A stretch of DNA of 64,000 nucleotides. It comes from Toxorhynchites rutilus septentrionalis. Taxonomy: Eukaryota; Arthropoda; Insecta; Diptera; Culicidae. This document shows, piece after piece, positions 1 through 11,404 of the stretch; positions within the stretch are counted from its first letter, which is position 1, and the number at the start of each line of letters is the position of its first letter. The notes below the pieces were generated by a model. That model saw nothing but the letters and a program-made list of their open reading frames with translations, was not told the origin of the DNA and did not search any database. The position numbers and the translations under genes were made by a program. The DNA lies in the NCBI RefSeq assembly GCF_029784135.1, contig NC_073746.1:228359882-228423881 (forward strand), in the 5' to 3' direction.

Positions 1-526
1 CGACACATAAACTGCATCAGCGTAATATACGCATATGATGCGGATTAAATATATTTTACGACAATGTACATCATAAAATTGATGTTTATTATACGCGATT
101 ATATTATATGCGATTATGATTTATTCGGATTTCTTGTAAGACTTGGCACGTGCAAAATTATACGATTTATTGTTTGCTGGGTGTTCAATCTAAAGGTGGC
201 CGTGCACTATTTGTCCGTAGTTCAAATATTTGATCCTTTTTGACAGATTAAGTTTGGTTTGATATTTGTACTATTTTGTTCGTCACTCTTCAATTTTCAA
301 CAATGGCAAACAATGTAAAACATCGAACATGGAAAAAAAATCGACTGAAATATTTTAGAAAACCTAACCAAGTACCGATAGGTTCATAGAATAGATAAAA
401 AAATATTTTTTTTTGAATATTTGCTTGTCGTGGTTCGTGTCAAATATATTTGATCAGTACACTTTGATCAAATTTTATTTGTTAAAATAGTGAAATATTT
501 GATCTAACAATGTATGAGCACCATAA
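1..526. other. AT-rich intergenic DNA, no gene seen
   Basis: No coding frame or recognisable element was found. The stretch is AT-rich and repeats short words such as caaatatttgatc around 220-235 and 420-510, suggesting old repeat debris, but no ends can be defined. Confidence 0.5.
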
Positions 527-786
527 GGCTGAGGACATAGTAAACGCGGTGCGGTGCGATGCGGAGCGATGAATTGGAGCTCATCGCGTGCTATGATATT
601 CTGATCGCTTCAAGTCACGCGTTTTTTGATGTTTCATTCCAATCCATTCCACGTGTAAACTACTCAGCACAAGAATGCTGTTCAACTGTTGAAATGTGAG
701 ATATTTAATTTAATAATAAATTGTATTTTTCTCAAAAAAGCTTCAACCGAAAATCTAAAATGAAGGCATTTACTATGTCCTCGGCT
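527..786. mobile_element. 260-bp MITE with TAA target duplication
   Basis: The ends are imperfect inverted repeats: the left begins GGCTGAGGACATAGTAAACG and the right, reverse-complemented, begins AGCCGAGGACATAGTAAATG. TAA occurs directly outside both ends (524-526 and 787-789). A 3-bp TAA duplication is typical of PIF/Harbinger-class elements, so that assignment is an inference. There is no coding capacity. A related fragment (gacatagtgaatgcgatgcg) sits at about 960-985, so the family has more than one remnant here. Confidence 0.65.
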
Positions 787-790
787 TAAG

Positions 791-943
791 ACAATTTTTT
801 TTTCAATATTATAGTAACTTTCAACACTTTTGGCTGGTTCGTCACTGTTACTCCCATTTCGGAAGAATGTCGGGAGTAAGAATTGAAGTCATGCCCCTCA
901 GCGTGAGAGGTATGGACTACGCCAGATCGCCTCCCACCCTAAG
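791..943 (-). mobile_element. tRNA-derived SINE, copy A
   Basis: Read on the minus strand, this has a tRNA-like head with a box A-like motif and a box B-like motif near GACTTCAATTCTTACTCCC. It ends in an A-rich tail, seen as the T-run at 796-804. Two further copies lie near 43190 and 48405. The copies share the body words ggttcgtcac and gaatgtcgggagt or parts of them. This is a pseudo-tRNA promoter remnant, not a tRNA gene. Confidence 0.6.
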
Positions 944-1248
944 ACAAGATATGACAACTGACATAGTGAATGCGATGCGATGCGGGCTTGTTTGCGGGAA
1001 AGTTCTTTCGCTCATGAATTCATATATTTTATCATATATTTTATGAATAGTTACATTTGGATGATGTAAAGCAAAATTGTTTCGTATTTCATAATAAATT
1101 GTAATTTTTTGTTATGCCTTATCATGGAAACTAGCGTGAGAGTACATACCATGAGTACATTATGTAGTGTATTTTTAAATATTATTGGTAAATCTTTAGA
1201 ATTAACCAATCAGCGGCTGGTCCGAAATCGATCTCCTGTTGTCTAGTC

Positions 1249-1550
1249 CAAGGCGCGTAGAAGTATATCCTAAGGTGGACCAACTTGCTAAAACCAAGGC
1301 GCCTAGAAGTATATACCAAGGAGGGCCAACTTGCTAAAATCACTCTTCAGCCATCTTGGAAGTCTACTGTGTTTTGTTTGTAAACAAAACACAATACGCT
1401 ATTGCCGAAGCTCGCTCGTGATCAGTCTGTCTCTTTCACGCTACAAGCAAATAATTCCCCTTCTACTTTCTTCCGTCCTGTTTTCATATACCGCTCCCCT
1501 AACCAACTTAGTGACGAAACGGCCTCACCTAGTACCATAGACCCGTCTTG
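1249..1550 (+). mobile_element. hAT-like MITE, copy 1 (8-bp TSD)
   Basis: The element starts CAAGGCGCGTAGAAG and ends so that its complement starts CAAGACGGGTCTATG, an imperfect terminal inverted repeat. The 8-bp duplication GTCTAGTC lies at 1241-1248 and 1551-1558. Two more copies at 30362 and 30771 have their own 8-bp duplications, fixing the ends. This copy carries an extra tandem duplication of its first ~46 bp. Inside is an 11-bp hairpin, GTGTTTTGTTT/AAACAAAACAC. It has no transposase. An 8-bp duplication suggests hAT (P-like elements are an alternative). Confidence 0.85.
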
Positions 1551-1558
1551 GTCTAGTC

Positions 1559-2010
1559 GTGTCTTAATTTTCATTTAACTAGATGTCCAATTAGAGGCGA
1601 ATCACTATAAAACTTTTTGTATTCTCTTTACTTCAACACAACTTTTGCGAACTAATCAGTTATCTATGTTTATTAATATTTTTTTAAATATACCCGAACT
1701 CATCCGCATTTTCGGTATATGCTCACAAAATTTGACCCGCACTCAAACGGTTAATAAAGTATGAGTAATTTCATTGAAGTTACGCCAGTTTACAAATAAA
1801 ATGCGTGTTCACTAATTTTTGTGCTGAATATGACAACTCAAATGGAAGTGAACAAAGCCCTTCTTTCTGTGCCCGTGAATTGGAATTGACAGCTCGATCA
1901 CTGCTTTCTCGTTTGGTTTTGTTGGTGGAATGAAAATTTTTCGGTGGTCGATAAAAAGCAATTTCGAGTGAATCCGTAGCCTCTTGGTAGTAATATGCCA
2001 CATCGTTATT
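1559..2010. other. Tapt1 upstream region and 5' UTR
   Basis: This lies between the MITE and the Tapt1 start codon. It presumably holds the core promoter and 5' UTR, but no clear TATA box or initiator can be singled out. Short frames on the minus strand across 1780-2028 show no recognisable protein features. Confidence 0.45.
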
Positions 2011-4202
2011 ATGGGCAAAACGTCTCATCGATCGCGCGAAGGCAGTTTTTCATCCTTATCGCAGCCTAACAGGATACGCATCCGTGGTGATTTGGCAATG
2101 CAGTATGGTTTTGCTGGGATGGAAGGAGGTGCCGTTTCGTCTACTGCCAGCGGTTCGGCTGGTTATGGAATGAACAGGGTGGAGGATATCTTCCAGGATG
2201 AAGATTCACGAAAAAGCAGTTTAAGTAATTCCCGAAACACCGATATCAACGGATCAGCTGGTAATGGTAGAGGTGAGTCTCGGAAAGATGGCTTCTTTGT
2301 TTTGGCATGAGCGTTGCTGTTGTTCGATAATGCGGTAGATGGATTCTGCATGTTTGTTTTGATTTTCGTATTTTATGTCCTTAGGGTTGTACTTTGAGTT
2401 CAGATTGTAGGAAATGTTTGCTGTATACAAATTTCTACTAAAGTCAATGTGATATTTCAGGTCGTTCCGGTAAAAGCAGCCTGTACGACTTTATACGAAT
2501 CGAGCTGACTCGAGGGTATGTTTTGGAGCACGATGAAGAACGTTATTCAGCACGAAGAGAGAAAATCTACTCCTTCATGAAGATTCCTCGCGAATTGGAG
2601 AGTTTTATGGCGTATGGTGTACTACAATGCGCGGATTCTTTTCTGTACATTTACACGTTCCTCCCGATAAGATTCATCATGGCACTATGGTCACTAGTTA
2701 CAAGACCGGTTGCTCGCTGTTTAGGAATGAGAAGGCCAAGTCAGCGACTTTTGGCCCCGGCAGAGATATGTGATTTGTTGAAAGGCACAATTTGGATAAT
2801 TTGCAGTTGGGCTATGTTCTACGTTGATACGAATATGCTTTACCACTTGATCAAGAGTCAATCTATCATAAAGCTGTATATATTTTACAACATGCTCGAA
2901 GTAGGTGATCGTTTGTTATCTGCGTTTGGTCAAGATATAATCGATGCTCTCTTCTGGACAGCAACGGAACCCAAGGATAGCAAGAAGCAGCACCTGGGAA
3001 CGATTCCACACTTTTTGTTTGCTATTATTTACGTGACAATACACAGTGCACTGGTGATGTTTCAGGCGACATCGTTAAACGTAGCCATAAACTCCAGCAA
3101 TAAAGGACTGCTCACTATTATGATGTCGAATAACTTCGTTGAACTGAAGGGAAGTGTGTTCAAAAAGTTTGATAAGAACAATTTGTTTCAACTAAGTTGT
3201 AGCGATGTGCGTGAGCGATTCCACCTCACAATTCTCATGCTAATTGTGTTGATCCAAACGATGAAGGAATTCAACTGGAAAACCGAGCAATTTTTCGTTA
3301 TGATACCTGATTGTATGTATGTGATGATAACGGAACTTTTTGTGGATTGGATCAAACACGCATTCATCACTCGTTTCAACGAAATCCCAGTTGACGTGTA
3401 CCGAGAGTACACCATAAGTTTGGCTTACGATATGACCCAAACACGTCAGAAACACGCATTTTCCGACCACTCGGATTTGGTAGCGAGAAGGATGGGTTTT
3501 ATACCATTTCCGTTGGGAGTAATCCTAGTAAAAGCGCTCTATCATGCTATTTCGTTTGATAACGCAGCTTCGATTGTAATCTTCATCATCGCCTATGCCG
3601 TTTTACTCTCTTGCAGAGTTCTTAACACCGTGTGCACTCTGGGAAAAGCCTGTGATTTGATGCAGAAACACCAAGATGAAAAAAACCAAAGCAATCAGAA
3701 TAGTGGTCCAACTTCTTCAACACCTATTCAACATATTCGCAGCGCGGGTAAACTCACCACGGACATTGCCACATCACCAATCCATCATCCCAACCAAATC
3801 CTCCAAAGATCACAAACAGTAGAATCTGTTGTTCACACAAACATCCAAACAAAAGTCACGGATCAACTGAGAGATTGTGTAATCCGGCAAACATCTGCGC
3901 TAGGGGCAACGGCGCTTTTCTCCAACAGCGATGTTGATTTGGATGATGTGAAACTCAATGACAAAGTTCTCAACCATAATGGGCACTCGGGAGACCAGTT
4001 TCGTAAGGAGGACAATGATCTTGCCAAAAGTGTGCCGGATTTGCAGCAAGGCGCGAATTCTACCGGCTCCGACGCAATGGGAGACATATCGTTGGGTGAT
4101 GGCGATAGCTTCTCGTCTTATCAAGGATTGCACCATCGAACGCACAAGAGATCCGAGTCTGAACCATCGATTCAGCTGGATATGGAAAGGGTGGGGACTT
4201 AG
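2011..4202 (+). CDS. Tapt1: Tapt1 homologue, multi-pass membrane protein (2 exons)
   Basis: Exons are 2011-2272 and 2461-4202, joined by a GT-AG intron. One base before and two after the junction rebuild a glycine codon, giving about 667 residues. The ATG at 2011 is the first in its frame after an in-frame TGA at 1969. Residues 1-90 are a Ser/Gly-rich leader. The conserved core begins around SSLYDFIRIELTRGY and continues through FMKIPRELESFM, both hallmarks of the TAPT1 (DUF747) family. Several hydrophobic membrane segments follow between about residues 140 and 480. The last ~180 residues are polar, Ser/Asn/Asp-rich and look disordered. Known of the family: vertebrate TAPT1 is an ER/ciliary-base membrane protein linked to ciliogenesis and axial patterning; a role here is inferred by homology. 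There are no internal stops, so it appears functional. No neighbouring host gene is visible. Confidence 0.93.
2273..2460 (+). other. Tapt1 intron 1
   Basis: The intron is 188 bp, starts with GTGAGT and ends with a T-rich stretch plus TTTCAG. Removing it joins the Ser/Gly-rich leader to the conserved TAPT1 core in frame. Both flanking frames are otherwise open, so the boundary is well supported without a transcript. Confidence 0.88.
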
Positions 4203-4453
4203 GCGATGATCTGTTATGTTATTGAAAATTAACACTTTGGGCGTGTTGCTAGCAGCATCATTCGCCTAAATGACCAAAGGCTGGGAAAAGAGAACCCCAA
4301 TGCAGGGAAATCTATCCGTTTTACTGGAGTATAGTTACTTACTGGAAATTGTGCTGTTATGCTTTTGTTGCGATAGGGACAGTTGCTCTCATTGGACTAA
4401 TAGAGAATAAGATTCGGATTTTATTTTGTTATAGTGAAAATGTATTTGTACAT

Positions 4454-4459
4454 AATAAA
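4454..4459 (+). promoter_or_regulatory. Tapt1 polyadenylation signal
   Basis: A canonical AATAAA, partly repeated as AATAAATAAA, lies about 250 bp after the Tapt1 stop codon. It is the first such hexamer downstream on this strand and is followed by T-rich sequence, as expected of a cleavage site. Confidence 0.6.
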
Positions 4460-4675
4460 TAAACAAATCATAGCGTTCTTTAATTAGTCGTATATTTGTT
4501 TATTTCTTCAACTTGTATTATTCAACTGACAATTAGTGTCTCAATCGATAAAAACATAAACATATTTCTGGTGGTCAGCAATAAGAAATATGTCGAGAAG
4601 CCGTTGTCAGAAATTGTTGACAAAAATTTCAAAGTCTGTCAAAGTCAAAGTCAAAGACTGATATTTTATCCAAAA
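4460..4675. other. Intergenic, no feature
   Basis: AT-rich sequence after the Tapt1 polyadenylation signal. A short triplication of the word caaagt occurs near 4636-4655. Nothing else is recognised. Confidence 0.5.
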
Positions 4676-4805
4676 TAATTAGGTAGGCGAAAAAGAAATC
4701 CATTATTTTTGCGTGAAACTCAAAACTTTATTTAATATGCTTCGGATATTCCGATTTGGGTCAAATATGCTCCGTTTTGTTGAAAAACTTGTTGCCATTG
4801 AGCAA
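4676..4805 (-). pseudogene. Mariner-family transposase C-terminal relic
   Basis: Minus-strand translation gives WQQVFQQNGAYLTQIGISEA followed by a stop, the type of C-terminus seen in IS630-Tc1-mariner transposases. Only about 25 recognisable residues remain, followed by what looks like the old 3' flank of that element. No catalytic region or ends are visible, so it is a small, inactive fragment. Confidence 0.55.
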
Positions 4806-5175
4806 TTTCAAATGAAATCGACAAATGACGAAACATGACTATTTTTGATTCGAATGAAAGTTTATTTTTTCATATAGGTACAACGGAAGCAAGTAAGCAA
4901 GTAAACAAGTATTTGCGATGTTGGGATTTCAATTCTACGTAGGAAACTGTTCGTGTTTTGATTGTGCAAAACAAAGAATGTGTTAAAAGTTTGCATTAAG
5001 ATAAAAAAAGATTTTTTAATATCGCTACGTTTTGTATTAACCTACATGTCTCAAAAGTCTTATGAAAATCGATCCAAAAAATCGAAAAGAAAAGAAAGAT
5101 CGATCCAAGGTCGCTCAATCCTAATCGAGATACAGAACATTTTTTCATAATAATAAACACCTTTCTCACATATTT
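4806..5175. other. Intergenic, no gene seen
   Basis: AT-rich DNA with short simple patterns (gcaagtaagcaagtaaacaag-type repeats near 4890 and gatcgatcc-type words near 5070-5110). No convincing reading frame was found. Confidence 0.45.
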
Positions 5176-5426
5176 TGACGTAGGACTACATCTTTCATTT
5201 CTATATCGGGGTGTAAAATCAAAGTTTCGAAAACGAAAGCGTTACGCCGGAGACCGAGATTTTGAGCGTTAATAGCTCCTAAACAATTGAACGAAATGGT
5301 ATGATAAACACTTTATTCGATAGATAAAATGTCTACGCGTTCTGTACTTGTTACTTTCTGATCCAAAAACTTGTTTCAATAGTCTTAAAATTGCTTTCAA
5401 AACAGGCTATTGAAATCACCAATCGG

Positions 5427-5462
5427 TATATAAGCGAGCGCCGCTCGGAAATCCACTCAGTT
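5427..5462 (+). promoter_or_regulatory. TATA box plus initiator core promoter
   Basis: TATATAAG at 5427-5434 is followed by TCAGTT at 5457-5462. This puts the initiator A 32 bp after the TATA start, the spacing expected of arthropod RNA polymerase II promoters. CCAAT lies directly upstream at 5419. The transcript that would follow (first ATG about 5520) gives no recognisable protein, so the product may be non-coding. Confidence 0.55.
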
Positions 5463-5642
5463 CTAATTGAACAGCGATTGGAGCATGTTGTCGCTGTTGT
5501 GGTGAAGCTCTTCGTTTATCATGAAAGCGCGAATGAACGGTGTCACCAAGAGCCTGTTTGTGCACCTCAGGCCAGAAGGGAATCCATCAGGAGGAGAGTG
5601 ATGCCACAAACTGTTCCCCGGGAAGATCTCGAAGCAGCCGCT

Positions 5643-5664
5643 ACACACACACACACACACATAC
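5643..5664. repeat. (CA)n microsatellite
   Basis: A short run of CA dinucleotides, repeated in shorter form at about 6646-6660 within the second copy of the same segment. Confidence 0.8.
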
Positions 5665-5726
5665 ACGCGCGGAATTCTTTCCGTTTGGATGCCATTCAGC
5701 ATCGAGAAAGATCCGGAAAATAATTT

Positions 5727-6110
5727 GCCAGTTCCTCTGGGAATTTAAAAATACATTCATGTGAAAGAGTTTATTTGAATGTTTTCTATGCATGTAACAC
5801 TGTGACCAAATATGTTTCAATCAAGTGCTATTAACAGATGGTTATCGAGTTAGCATTAACCACTGGTGGGCTTCCAGTATCAAGGAAAATGTGGAAATAT
5901 CTAATCGTTACTGAAAATAATCTGCCAGTTCCTCTGGGAATTTAAAATTACATTCATGTGAAAGAGTTTATTTTAATGTTTTCTATCCATGTAACACTGA
6001 CCAAATACATTTGGTTTTGTGATTTTTCAATCAATCGCAATTAACAGAATAGATTCTGGAGATTATTCTTCCCCATCAGTAGGATATTTCCGTATCCAAT
6101 ATTGTATGCG
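5727..6110. repeat. 197-bp tandem repeat, block 1
   Basis: The word gccagttcctctgggaattt recurs at 5727 and 5924, a period of 197 bp. The second unit is cut short and runs into the distinct segment aatcgcaattaacagaatag. The same terminal segment closes block 2, so the two blocks are related duplications. Confidence 0.85.
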
Positions 6111-6721
6111 CCCGCAATCGACTATTGTTCAGTCGCCGAAAGTTCCGAGCTCAGAGAGTTCATTCCCCTCTAGTTTTCCTTCCAAATTGCCATCGTAAAC
6201 CACGCCTTCTCTCGATTCAATCACGCACAAAAAGCATACTTAAGCGATATTCTGGTGATGAGACGCATTCATTTTTCGTGAGGACATCGACAAGACAACA
6301 TCGTTGCTGAGGGTGCTGGACGGCGAAGGATCGAGATCTGCCCTGAAACGCAGGCAGTTTGTTTGAACCTGTGAGGGAGCACAGAGAAGCCGATCCTTCA
6401 GGAGAACATTCTTTGTGTGGACACCGACTGGACCACATCATTGCTGGACGAGCTGGACGGCCAGGGATCGAGCGCCTTTCTCAAGGCAAGAGGGCGGAGG
6501 TGGTAGCGCTGGAGTAGAGTAGAGTTTTCAAAGGGCCTTTCTCAAGGCTAGAAACGAATGAACTGCAAAAGTTTAAAGTCTGTATAATACAAGACCTTCC
6601 TTCCTTCCTTCAGGAGAAGAGAAGGTGACCATCGAAGCAGCCGCTACACACACACATACACGCACGGAATTCTTTCCGTTTGGATGCCATTCAGCATCGA
6701 GAAAGATCCGGAAAATAATCT

Positions 6722-7310
6722 GCCAGTTCCTCTGGGAATTTAAAAATACATTCATGTGAAAGAGTTTATTTGAATGTTTTCTATCCATGTACCACTGTGA
6801 CCAAATATGTTTCAATCAAGTGCTATTAACAGATGGTTATCGAGTTAGCATTAACCACTGGTGGGCTTCCAGTATCAAGGAAAATGTGGAAATATCTAAT
6901 CGTTACTGAAAATAATCTGCCAGTTCCTCTGGGAATTTAAAATTACATTCATGTGAAAGAGTTTATTTTAATGTTTTCTATGCATGTAACACTGTGACCA
7001 AATATGTTTCAATCAAGTGCTATTAACAGATGGTTATCGAGTTAGCATTAACCACTGGTGGGCTTCCAGTATCAAGGAAAATGTGGAAATATCTAATCGT
7101 TACTGAAAATAATCTGCCAGTTCCTCTGGGAATTTAAAATTACATTCATGTGAAAGAGTTTATTTTAATGTTTTCTATGCATGTAACACTGTGACCAAAT
7201 ACATTTGGTTTTGTGATTTTTCGATCAATCGCAATTAACAGAATAGATTCTGAAGATTATTCTTCCCCATCAGTAGAATATTTCCGTATCCAATATTGGA
7301 TGCATAAAAC
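6722..7310. repeat. 197-bp tandem repeat, block 2
   Basis: The same repeat occurs three times, with starts at 6722, 6919 and 7116, exactly 197 bp apart. The copies differ by very few bases, which suggests recent expansion or homogenisation. The unit has no open reading frame. Confidence 0.88.
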
Positions 7311-7652
7311 TCTCGTTTTCGAAGTCCCCCAAATATTCATTCATTCAGAATGAATTCAGAATCAACTTCAAACAAATGATCTCTAAATCAACGATAGTCC
7401 TACGTCACCATTGCGGTTATACCATAGATATAACCCACTTCCTGTTTTTTTTCATTCGAATCAATAAAAATTAAAAACATTAATTTTCATTCGAATTAAA
7501 AATATATGGCTCAAAATGAAAGGGGTGTAAGTGACTGCATCGATTTCTCTACATCGACTCTCTCTTCTGGTCATAACTTAGTTGCAAACACATTCCCAGC
7601 TGTATTTGACAATGTGGAAGATAGGTCAGAACTTCATCTATCGGATTCTATA

Positions 7653-7919
7653 TGTTGTGTCCTCCCACCAACCGTCAATTGGCGTTACCAAATTTGCCAG
7701 CGGGGCTCTCCAGCTGACAGCCGTCAGCTTGACAGATGCTGCCGCGGCTCTCAGTTTACATTGTCGTCGACAACGACAGCCATCATTGGAACATAAGTTA
7801 AAATTTGCAATCAGCAGCTCGCGCACATTAGTTTTATTGTTCGTAGTTATCGTCTAATAAATATATGTATTTTTACCACTAATCGCGAGTTGCTCATTCA
7901 TAACCCACATATCGCAACA
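7653..7919 (+). repeat. 5' LTR of gypsy-class retrotransposon
   Basis: A 267-bp repeat that begins TGTTG and ends CAACA, with an AATAAA near 7856. It matches the 3' LTR at 11405-11674 with only a handful of substitutions plus a small difference near its start. The 5-bp target duplication CTATA lies outside both LTRs (7648-7652 and 11675-11679), so insertion was fairly recent and both outer ends are complete. Confidence 0.93.
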
Positions 7920-7920
7920 G

Positions 7921-7938
7921 TGGCGACGAGATAGTGGT
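7921..7938 (+). other. Primer binding site
   Basis: TGGCGACGAG begins one base after the 5' LTR. TGG complements the CCA end of a tRNA, and the position is where a reverse-transcription primer site is expected. The tRNA itself was not identified. Confidence 0.65.
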
Positions 7939-8017
7939 GGAGTTGAGCTAATTTAGTTCGTTTATCCGAAAAAAACGCTTTTCGTGAATTGCGTGAAAGC
8001 ACGTGGAAATTTTCGCA

Positions 8018-11000
8018 ATGGCGACCAATCAAGCCGGTGCAGCAAGTGGAGCAGCTCAACAGCAGCCGAACTTTCCGGATGCCATTTTGCGGATCCTGAA
8101 CAATCAACACACGCTCATAACGCAGTTGTCGCAGCAGATATCAGCCACCCAGACTGCCATCACGAAGTTGTCCTGCAATGAAACCGTACTGGATTCCCTC
8201 TCAAGCAACATAGCGGAATTCGTATACGAGAAAGAGAGCGGGCACACATTCGACGCGTGGTTTTCCCGCTACACCGATCTCTTTGAGAAGGACGCCGCCA
8301 AATTGGATGACGCTGCTAAGGTTCGACTCCTCCTACGGAAAATGAGCCCACCGGACCACGAGCGCTACCACAGCTTTATCTTACCAAAGCTCGCTCGTGA
8401 GTACACCTTCGCCGAAACGGTAGAAAAATTGAAATCACTGTTCGGTGCGTCCACTTCAATCTTTCGTCGACGGTACAACTGCCTCCAGACAACCAAGGAG
8501 GACAGTGAGGATTATCTCGCCTACTCGTGCCGGGTGAATAAGTCCTGTGTTGACTTCAAACTGTCAGAACTTACTGAAGAACAATTCAAGTGTCTGACGT
8601 TTGTGTGTGGCCTCAAGTCCAAGCAAGACGCCGAGATCAGAATGCGGCTAATCAACAAGCTCAATGAAGCTGCGGATCTTACTCTTCAACAAGTAGTTGA
8701 GCAATGCAACAACCTCGTCAACCTCAAGATGGACACTGTTATGGTAGAAAACCCATCGGGAGTGAATTTCGTTGCTCACAACCAGAAGAACAGGCGTCGA
8801 TCAACCAGCAGCACTCCCTCGCACGATCAGCCCAGAACACCCTGTTGGTCCTGCGGAGGGATGCACTTCAGCAAAGATTGCCGTTTTCGCGATCACAAAT
8901 GTCGCGACTGCGGTAAGCAAGGTCACCGAGAAGGGTACTGCGCAAGTTTTTCATCGAAGTCGGCAGCGAGCGGTTCGAGAAAGCAGCTACCGAAGAAAAT
9001 CAAGATGAAGAAGAAGCGTAAGCAGTCAACAAAGACGGTGACAGTTCGGAACATTCGTCAGGGTCGAAAATTCATCGAAGTCCAACTCAACGGTGTCCCT
9101 CTCCGACTGCAGTTGGACACTGGGTCGGACATATCCATCATCTCGCATCAGTCGTGGGTCAAACTTGGTCGTCCGAAAGTACTGCCAGCAAAATGCAGTT
9201 TCAACATGCGCCAAGTGAAATATCTGGGTCAAATTCTCGATGGAGATGGCATTCGACCAGACCCGGAGAAGGTAGCAGCAATTGCCAACATGCCACCCCC
9301 GCACGACGTTTCTACACTTCGCTCGTACCTGGGTGCCATTAATTATTATGGCAAATATGTAAAGGAAATGCGCACTCTTCGGCAGCCGCTAGACCAGCTG
9401 CTGAAAGCGGACACCAAGTTCGAGTGGTCGTCCGCCTGCCAAAAGTCATTCGATCGCTTCCGGGAGGTTCTTCAATCACCGTTGCTTCTGACGCACTACA
9501 ACCCTAACATGGAAATCGTCGTGTCGGCGGATGCATCAACGGTCGGGCTGGGAGCCCGCATCGCCCACAGATTTCCCGATGGGTCAATCAAAGCCGTTTA
9601 TCACGTGTCCCGTAGCCTAACCCCAGCCGAAAGCAACTACAGTCAAGTCGAAAAGGAGGGCTTGGCACTGGTGTTCGCAGTGACGCGGTTTCATAGAATG
9701 CTGTTCGGTCGTCGATTCACTTTGGAGACCGATCATAAACCGCTCCTGCAGATATTTGGCTCAAAGAAAGGTATTCCCACCTACACCGCTAACAGGCTCC
9801 AGCGGTGGGCCTTAACCTTTCTCCTTTACGATTTCGAAATCCGCTACATCTCTACGGATAGCTTCGGTCACGCGGACATACTCTCCAGACTCATCAACCG
9901 TCACGTGCGACCAGAAGAGGAATACGTGATTGCCAATCTCCAACTGGAACACAGCATTCGCACCGTCATCAACGAGTCGCTCCAGGTTTTCCCGCTCTCG
10001 TTCAAGGCCATCCAGAGCGGAACCACAAGTGACGCGAATTTGCAGCAAATCATTCGTTTCGTCAACGAAGGCTAGCCGTCGAAGAAGACCAGCATTACCG
10101 ATCCCGGAATCCAACAATTTTATCAACGTCGGGAGTGTCTCTCCGTCGTAGCTGGATGCCTACTCTATGGTGAAAGGTTGGTCATCCCGCCAACGTTCAA
10201 AAAGCGCGTTCTCCAACAGCTGCATAAAGGACTCCCCGGAGTTGAACGAATGCGTTCCGTCGCTCGTCAATATGTTTACTGGCCAAACATCGACGACGAG
10301 GTAGCGAAGCTTGTCGCTTCGTGCAACGAGTGTGCCAGCGTAGCCAAGACAGACCGGAAGACTACCATGGAATCATGGCCCGCACCGGAGAAACCGTGGC
10401 AACGGTTACATCTGGATTACGCCGGTCCGCTGGATAGGAACTATTTTCTCATTCTGGTGGATTCGTTCACCAAATGGCCAGAAGTCGTACGAACCAAGGA
10501 GATCACCACCACAGCAACCTTGCGAATCCTTCGTGGCATCTTCGCAAGATACGGTCAGCCGGAAACATTGGTCACAGATAATGGGACACAACTCACCAGC
10601 GACCGGTTCGAATCATACTGCGACACGAACGGTATCGTTCACCTGAAGACAGCGCCATTCCATCCACAGTCAAATGGACTAGCAGAGAGGTTTGTCGACA
10701 CGTTTAAACGGTCGCTCAAGAAAATCACCGCAGGGGGGGAAACCCTCGACGAAGCCATCGATACCTTCCTTCTGTGCTACAGAACAACACCCTGTCGCAG
10801 CGCACCTGGTGGGAAATCTCCCGCTAACCTGATGTATGGACGCCCGATCCGTACGTCTCTGGAATTACTTCGCCCGCCTAAGCCGCTCTACAAGTTACCT
10901 AGTACTAAACAGGAAAAGCAATTCAACCGGAAGCACGGCGCGAAAGCTCGAAGTTACGATTCACAAGATCTCGTCTGGGCTAAGGTCTACTCAGCCAACA

Positions 11001-11395
11001 AGTGGACCTGGCAGCCTGGCATGGTGATCGAGCGCATCGGTCGGGTTATGTATAACATCTGGCTGCCTGTGAAGCAAAATCTCATTCGATCCCACTGCAA
11101 CCAACTGCGGACTCGTCACGAATCTGAAATAAACGCAGAAGCTGAGACGACACCGGAAACTGCCCAAGTACCGTTGTCTATTCTCCTGGACAGTTGAGGT
11201 TTACGTCCTACTCCTGAGCCGGAAGCTGAGGAACTCGACTTGCCAGCCGAACTCCAAGAAGATCTGCAGCCACAGATTAGTCGTCGACGTCAACGAGGCT
11301 CCCTTAGCACGCAACAGCAACAACCGATTCTTACTCGTCAGTCTTCGAGATCTCGAAGGCAGCCTGCGAGGTACAATCCGTATCAACTTTATTGA
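8018..11395 (+). pseudogene. Gypsy-class Gag-Pol with RT core deleted and two in-frame stops
   Basis: A single frame runs from ATG 8018 to TGA 11393-11395, interrupted by stops at 10073 (TAG) and 11195 (TGA). In order it shows a Gag-like region (residues 1-270), two CCHC zinc knuckles near 276-308 (CWSC..., CRDCGKQGHREGYC), an aspartic protease motif LDTGSDISII near 367, RNase H (SADAS, VEKEGLA, TDHKPL, HADILSR), and integrase with DYAGP, TDNGTQ and SNGLAER supplying D, D and E. Right after the protease the sequence jumps to KYLGQILDGDGIRPDPEKV, normally downstream of the RT active site. The YxDD-containing fingers and palm are therefore absent without a frame change. The integrase zinc region also lacks the usual second His (LHKGLPG). 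It has no env gene and cannot be autonomous. Confidence 0.92.
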
Positions 11396-11404
11396 AAGGG
11401 GAGG
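11394..11404 (+). other. Polypurine tract
   Basis: A purine-rich run, gaaaggggagg, ends directly before the 3' LTR. This is the expected plus-strand primer site of an LTR retrotransposon. Confidence 0.75.

Larger units (their letters stand above)
5176..7408. mobile_element. Composite element with inverted ends, promoter and 197-bp repeats
   Basis: TGACGTAGGACTA at 5176-5188 is repeated inverted at 7396-7408. A second inverted pair, close to CTTCGAAAACGAAAG, lies just inside at about 5225 and 7315. Between them are a TATA/Inr core promoter near 5427, a CA microsatellite, and two blocks of a 197-bp tandem repeat separated by about 600 bp. The block starting ggaattctttccgtttggat occurs twice (about 5670 and 6666), so much of the interior is a segmental duplication. 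No transposase is visible. It could be a large non-autonomous DNA element, but target duplications were not identified. Confidence 0.5.

Noticed and set aside
1780..2028. Divergent gene on the minus strand upstream of Tapt1
   Set aside because: Two overlapping minus-strand frames lack any recognisable feature and cover the likely Tapt1 5' UTR.
5391..5723. 110-codon frame and possible histone-type gene after the TATA box
   Set aside because: The promoter spacing looks real, but no frame matches a histone or other known protein, and the frame runs through a CA microsatellite.
8003..8017. Upstream GTG as start of the Gag-Pol frame
   Set aside because: A conventional ATG follows five codons later at 8018, and eukaryotic initiation at GTG is unlikely.
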